From NCBI GenBank assembly GCA_023390875.1, contig JAEWCA010000009.1, forward strand, positions 1 to 7,780: a stretch of 7,780 bases of DNA, given 5' to 3'. The notes below the pieces were generated by a model. It was given only the letters and a program-made list of their open reading frames with translations, was not told where the DNA came from and made no database searches. Positions 5,092-7,780 of this stretch are shown in pieces. The translations under genes were made by a program, and so were the position numbers. Position 1 is the stretch's first letter. Each line of letters begins with the position of its first letter. This DNA is from Actinomycetes bacterium. Lineage in GTDB: Bacteria > Actinomycetota > Actinomycetes > Actinomycetales > Cellulomonadaceae.

Positions 5092-7101
5092 TCAGTCCTC
5101 GGAGGACGCCGCCGACCCGGCCGCGAGGCCGGATGCGATGAGGTCCATGACCGACGCGTCCGCGAGCGTCGTCGCGTCGCCCACCTGCCGGTGCTCGGCG
5201 ACGTCGCGCAGCAGGCGGCGCATGATCTTGCCGGACCGCGTCTTGGGCAGCTCGGCGACCACGAGGATCTGCCGCGGCTTCGCGATCGGGCCGATCTCCT
5301 TCGCGACGTGGTCGCGCAGCTCCTTCTGCACGTCCTCGCCCGACCGGTCGGCGCCGCCGCCACCACCGCGCAGGATGACGAACGCGACGACGGCCTGCCC
5401 GGTCGTGTCGTCGGACGCACCCACGACGGCCGCCTCGGCGACCCACGGGTGCGAGACCAGCGCCGACTCGATCTCGGTCGTGGACAGGCGGTGGCCGGAC
5501 ACGTTCATGACGTCATCGACGCGACCGAGCAGCCAGATGTCGCCGTCGTCGTCCTTCTTGGCGCCGTCGCCCGCGAAGTACAGGCCGTCGAACCGCGACC
5601 AGTACGTGTCCTTGTACCGCTCCTGGTCGCCCCAGATGCCGCGCAGCATCGACGGCCACGGCTCCGTGAGCACGAGGTAGCCGCCACCGCCGTTCGGCAC
5701 CGGGTGGGCCTCGTCGTCGACCACGTCGGCCGCGATGCCCGGGAGCGGCACCTGCGCCGAGCCCGGCTTCGTCTCGGTGACGCCCGGCAGCGGGCTGATC
5801 ATGATCGCGCCCGTCTCCGTCTGCCACCACGTGTCGACGATCGGGGTGCGGTCGCCGCCGATGACCCGGCGGTACCACATCCACGCCTCGGGGTTGATGG
5901 GCTCACCGACCGAGCCGAGCACGCGCAGCGACGACAGGTCGAACTGGGCCGGGATCTCCTCGCCCCACTTCATGCACGTGCGGATCGCCGTCGGCGCGGT
6001 GTAGAGGATCGTCACGCCGTACTTCTGGATGATCTCCCACCAGCGGCCGCGGTGCGGGGTGTCGGGCGTGCCCTCGTAGATGACCTGCGTCGCGCCGTTG
6101 ACCAGCGGCCCGTAGACGACGTACGTGTGCCCGGTGACCCAGCCGATGTCGGCCGTGCACCAGTACACGTCCGTCTCGGGCTTGAGGTCGAACACCGTGC
6201 GGTGCGTGTACGCGGCCTGCGTGAGGTAGCCGCCCGTCGTGTGGAAGATGCCCTTCGGCTTCCCCGTGGTGCCCGACGTGTAGAGGATGAACAGCGGGTG
6301 CTCGGCCTCGAGCTCGACCGGGGTGTGCTGGTCCGAGGCGGTGTCGACGGCGTCGGACCACCACACGTCACGGCCCTCGGTCCACGCGACGTCCTGCCCG
6401 GTGCGCTTGACGACGAGCACCTTCTCGACGGACGGCGTGCCCTTCGCGATCGCCTCGTCGACGGCCGGCTTGAGCGCGGACGCGGCCGCGCGGCGGTAGC
6501 CGCCGTCGGCGGTCACGACGACCTTCGCCTCGGCGTCGTTGATGCGCGAGCTCAGCGCCTCCGCCGAGAACCCGCCGAACACCACGGAGTGCGGCGCACC
6601 GATCCGGGCGCACGCGAGCATCGTCACGACGGCCTCGGGGATGAGCGGCAGGTAGATCGCGACCCGGTCGCCCGTGCCGACGCCCAGCGCGACGAGCGCG
6701 TTCGCGGCCTTCGACACCTCGCGCTGCAGGTCCGCGTACGTGATCGTCCGCGTGTCGCCGCCCTCGCCCTCGAAGTGCAGCGCGACCCGGTCGCCGCGGC
6801 CCGCCTCGACGTGCCGGTCCACCGCGTTGTACGCCGCGTTGAGCGTCCCGTCCGCGAACCACCGCGCCACCGGCGCACCCGACCAGTCCAGGGTCTCCGA
6901 GAACGGCGTCGACCAGTCGAGCAGCTCGCGGGCCTGGTCGGCCCAGAAGCCGACACGGTCGGCGGCCGCCCACGCGTACAGGTCGCTCTGCGCGTTGGCC
7001 TGCGCGGCGAACTCGGCGGACGGGGGGAAGCGGCGGTTCTCGGAGAGCAGGTTCTCGAGTCCGCCGCCGGACTCGGGGCTGGGGATGGTGGTGTCGGTCA
7101 C
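5092..7101 (-). CDS. acs: Acetyl-CoA synthetase (AMP-forming)
   Basis: Makes acetyl-CoA from acetate, ATP and CoA through acetyl-AMP in the cytoplasm, feeding acetate into central metabolism. It has 669 residues, near the usual 650. In order: N-terminal cap domain with FWADQARELLDWSTPF (about 52-67), the P-loop YTSGTTGKPKG (274-284), GWVTGHTY (320-327), SVGEPINPEAW (397-407), the adenylate motif DTWWQTETG (423-431), the hinge region GRVDDVMNVSGHRLS (526-540), and PKTRSGKIMRR (619-629) with K625, the catalytic lysine that is acetylated in homologues. DTWWQTETG and the tryptophan within it are typical of acetyl specificity. A Gly-rich loop (578-583) lies in the C-terminal domain. The GTG at 7101 is chosen because AGGAGG sits 7 nt upstream; an in-frame ATG at 7164 would add 21 unconserved residues and lies at the putative promoter. 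No acetate kinase or regulator is nearby. Confidence 0.97.
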   Translation of the reverse strand: MTDTTIPSPESGGGLENLLSENRRFPPSAEFAAQANAQSDLYAWAAADRVGFWADQARELLDWSTPFSETLDWSGAPVARWFADGTLNAAYNAVDRHVEAGRGDRVALHFEGEGGDTRTITYADLQREVSKAANALVALGVGTGDRVAIYLPLIPEAVVTMLACARIGAPHSVVFGGFSAEALSSRINDAEAKVVVTADGGYRRAAASALKPAVDEAIAKGTPSVEKVLVVKRTGQDVAWTEGRDVWWSDAVDTASDQHTPVELEAEHPLFILYTSGTTGKPKGIFHTTGGYLTQAAYTHRTVFDLKPETDVYWCTADIGWVTGHTYVVYGPLVNGATQVIYEGTPDTPHRGRWWEIIQKYGVTILYTAPTAIRTCMKWGEEIPAQFDLSSLRVLGSVGEPINPEAWMWYRRVIGGDRTPIVDTWWQTETGAIMISPLPGVTETKPGSAQVPLPGIAADVVDDEAHPVPNGGGGYLVLTEPWPSMLRGIWGDQERYKDTYWSRFDGLYFAGDGAKKDDDGDIWLLGRVDDVMNVSGHRLSTTEIESALVSHPWVAEAAVVGASDDTTGQAVVAFVILRGGGGGADRSGEDVQKELRDHVAKEIGPIAKPRQILVVAELPKTRSGKIMRRLLRDVAEHRQVGDATTLADASVMDLIASGLAAGSAASSED

Positions 7102-7108
7102 GTGCGAC

Positions 7109-7114
7109 CCTCCT
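7109..7114 (-). promoter_or_regulatory. Ribosome binding site of acs
   Basis: A perfect AGGAGG on the minus strand, 7 nt before the GTG at 7101. It settles the start against the longer open frame beginning at 7164. Confidence 0.8.
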
Positions 7115-7167
7115 GTGCAACGACGTCGGTGCGGGCAGGTCGGGGGAGCGACCCGACCCGGCATCGC

Positions 7168-7197
7168 ACTCTAGCCGGACGGGTGACGGGCCTCACA
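7168..7197 (-). promoter_or_regulatory. Candidate acs promoter with CRP-like dyad
   Basis: On the minus strand TAGAGT (7168-7173) fits an actinobacterial -10 box. Just upstream, 7182-7197 reads GGTGA-N6-TCACA on the plus strand, matching nine of the ten conserved bases of the CRP/GlxR-type site TGTGA-N6-TCACA. It takes the place of a -35, centred about 19 bp from the middle of the -10. If both are real, the bound regulator would overlap RNA polymerase and probably repress, or the true start site lies elsewhere. CRP-family control of acs is established in other bacteria; here it is inferred from the site alone. Confidence 0.4.
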
Positions 7198-7227
7198 CGG
7201 GTGCCCGCGGCGCCGCGACAGGGCGGG

Positions 7228-7780
7228 TCAGACGCGGTGGCGCTCGCGGAACGCCCCGAGCCGGACCCCGGACCGCCGGGCCAGCGCCGCGACGAGACCC
7301 GCGACGAGCAGCAGGAAGCCCGCGACGACGAGCGTGCCCGACGTCCCCGCGACGGTCACCTGCGTGACCGTGAGGCGCCAGCCGGACGACGACAGGACGT
7401 GGAGGGTCTGCTCGCGCGCGAGCGCCGGCGCGTACAGGTACACGGCCCCGACCAGCGTGAGGATGCCGCCTCCCGTGAGCGGCACCGACGGCGTCCAGAG
7501 GCCGAGCAGCACCACGACCGCGAGCAGCAGCAGCCCGAGCGTCACCAGGACGATGCCGAGCACCTCGGTCGACCCGTCCCAGCCGTCGACCTGCGCGGCG
7601 AGGATGCGCGACTGGCCGAGCAGCGTGATCGCGACGCCGATCGGCGCGAGCACCAGGCCGACGACCACGCCGAGCACGTGCGCGCCGACGCTCGTGCTCC
7701 GCGGGGCGTTGGGGTCCGGGAACAGGGTCGGGTCCTCGGGGGCTGCCGGGGGAGCCGGCGGCTCGGTCGCGTCCGGGGAC
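7228..7780 (-). CDS. Four-helix membrane protein, 5' end beyond window
   Basis: The frame is open from the right edge to the TGA at 7228 and gives 183 residues, with no start codon in the first 34, so the gene begins outside the window. A GTG at 7677 exists but falls at the edge of the first helix and would drop the in-frame Pro/Ala/Asp-rich N-terminal segment, so it is an unlikely start. Hydrophobic helices lie at about 34-54, 73-95, 101-121 and 146-167; the C-terminal tail is basic. The acidic, proline-rich cytoplasmic-looking N-terminus followed by four helices is common among uncharacterised actinobacterial membrane proteins. No enzymatic, transport or binding motif is visible and I do not recognise a named family. 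It reads toward acs, with a 126-bp gap that appears to hold a separate acs promoter. Confidence 0.75.
   Translation of the reverse strand, partial: SPDATEPPAPPAAPEDPTLFPDPNAPRSTSVGAHVLGVVVGLVLAPIGVAITLLGQSRILAAQVDGWDGSTEVLGIVLVTLGLLLLAVVVLLGLWTPSVPLTGGGILTLVGAVYLYAPALAREQTLHVLSSSGWRLTVTQVTVAGTSGTLVVAGFLLLVAGLVAALARRSGVRLGAFRERHRV

Noticed and set aside
4109..5446. Minus-strand open frame spanning the repeat protein and the start of the acs C-terminus
   Set aside because: Crosses the strong terminator hairpin, overlaps two well-supported genes and has no recognisable domain.
7102..7164. N-terminal extension of acs from the ATG at 7164
   Set aside because: The added residues are Pro/Arg/Cys-rich and unlike the family, while GTG at 7101 has a perfect AGGAGG; the probable -10 box also lies immediately before 7164.
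7206..7217. Perfect 12-bp palindrome CGCGGCGCCGCG after the four-helix protein gene
   Set aside because: It has no loop to form a stable RNA hairpin and consists only of C and G, so chance is a sufficient explanation.
1..7780. CRISPR array, tRNA, rRNA, insertion sequence or defence system
   Set aside because: Looked for regularly spaced direct repeats, cloverleaf folds with conserved TTCGA arms, transposase motifs and nuclease signatures; none were found.

Overview
The window is about 7.8 kb of very GC-rich DNA with G/C-biased third positions, GTG starts, purine-rich ribosome sites and terminator hairpins without U-tracts. With a secreted family GH5 mannanase on a proline-rich linker, this suggests a plant-polysaccharide-degrading actinobacterium, most plausibly Cellulomonas or a close relative in Micrococcales. 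That placement is inferred from gene content and composition; no taxonomic marker is present.

Layout from left to right. (1) 1-1091, minus strand: a secreted endo-beta-1,4-mannanase (GH5 subfamily 8 type). It has a complete signal peptide and catalytic module but is cut by the window edge inside a proline linker that degenerates into C/G homopolymers. (2) 1092-1294: the mannanase upstream region, with a hairpin and candidate LacI-type operators. (3) 1295-2422, minus: a membrane-anchored alpha/beta-hydrolase of the putative-esterase family. (4) 2423-2502: an 80-bp divergent control region packed with inverted repeats, one resembling the CebR/CelR operator of cellulose regulators. (5) 2503-4161, plus: a six-helix membrane protein with an MprF-type aminoacyl-tRNA:phosphatidylglycerol transferase domain. 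(6) 4235-4954, plus: a solenoid protein of nine repeats in exact 26-residue register, resembling leucine-rich-repeat-variant proteins. (7) 4971-5072: a strong hairpin terminator between convergent genes, followed by a second one. (8) 5092-7101, minus: acetyl-CoA synthetase (acs), with a promoter region holding a CRP-like dyad. (9) 7228-7780, minus: the C-terminal part of a four-helix membrane protein that runs off the right edge.

How the genes may work together. The divergent esterase and MprF-like pair looks like a make-and-break module for aminoacylated membrane lipid: the transferase domain is predicted to face the cytoplasm (aminoacyl-tRNA side) and the hydrolase domain the outside. Such synthase/hydrolase pairing is known elsewhere (Pseudomonas A-PG synthase with PA0919, Enterococcus AhyD), but the substrate here is unknown. 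The mannanase and acs belong to carbon utilisation. I found no CRISPR array, tRNA, rRNA, transposase or phage gene. The less ordinary items are the lipid-modification pair with its dyad-rich intergenic region, and the 26-residue repeat protein.
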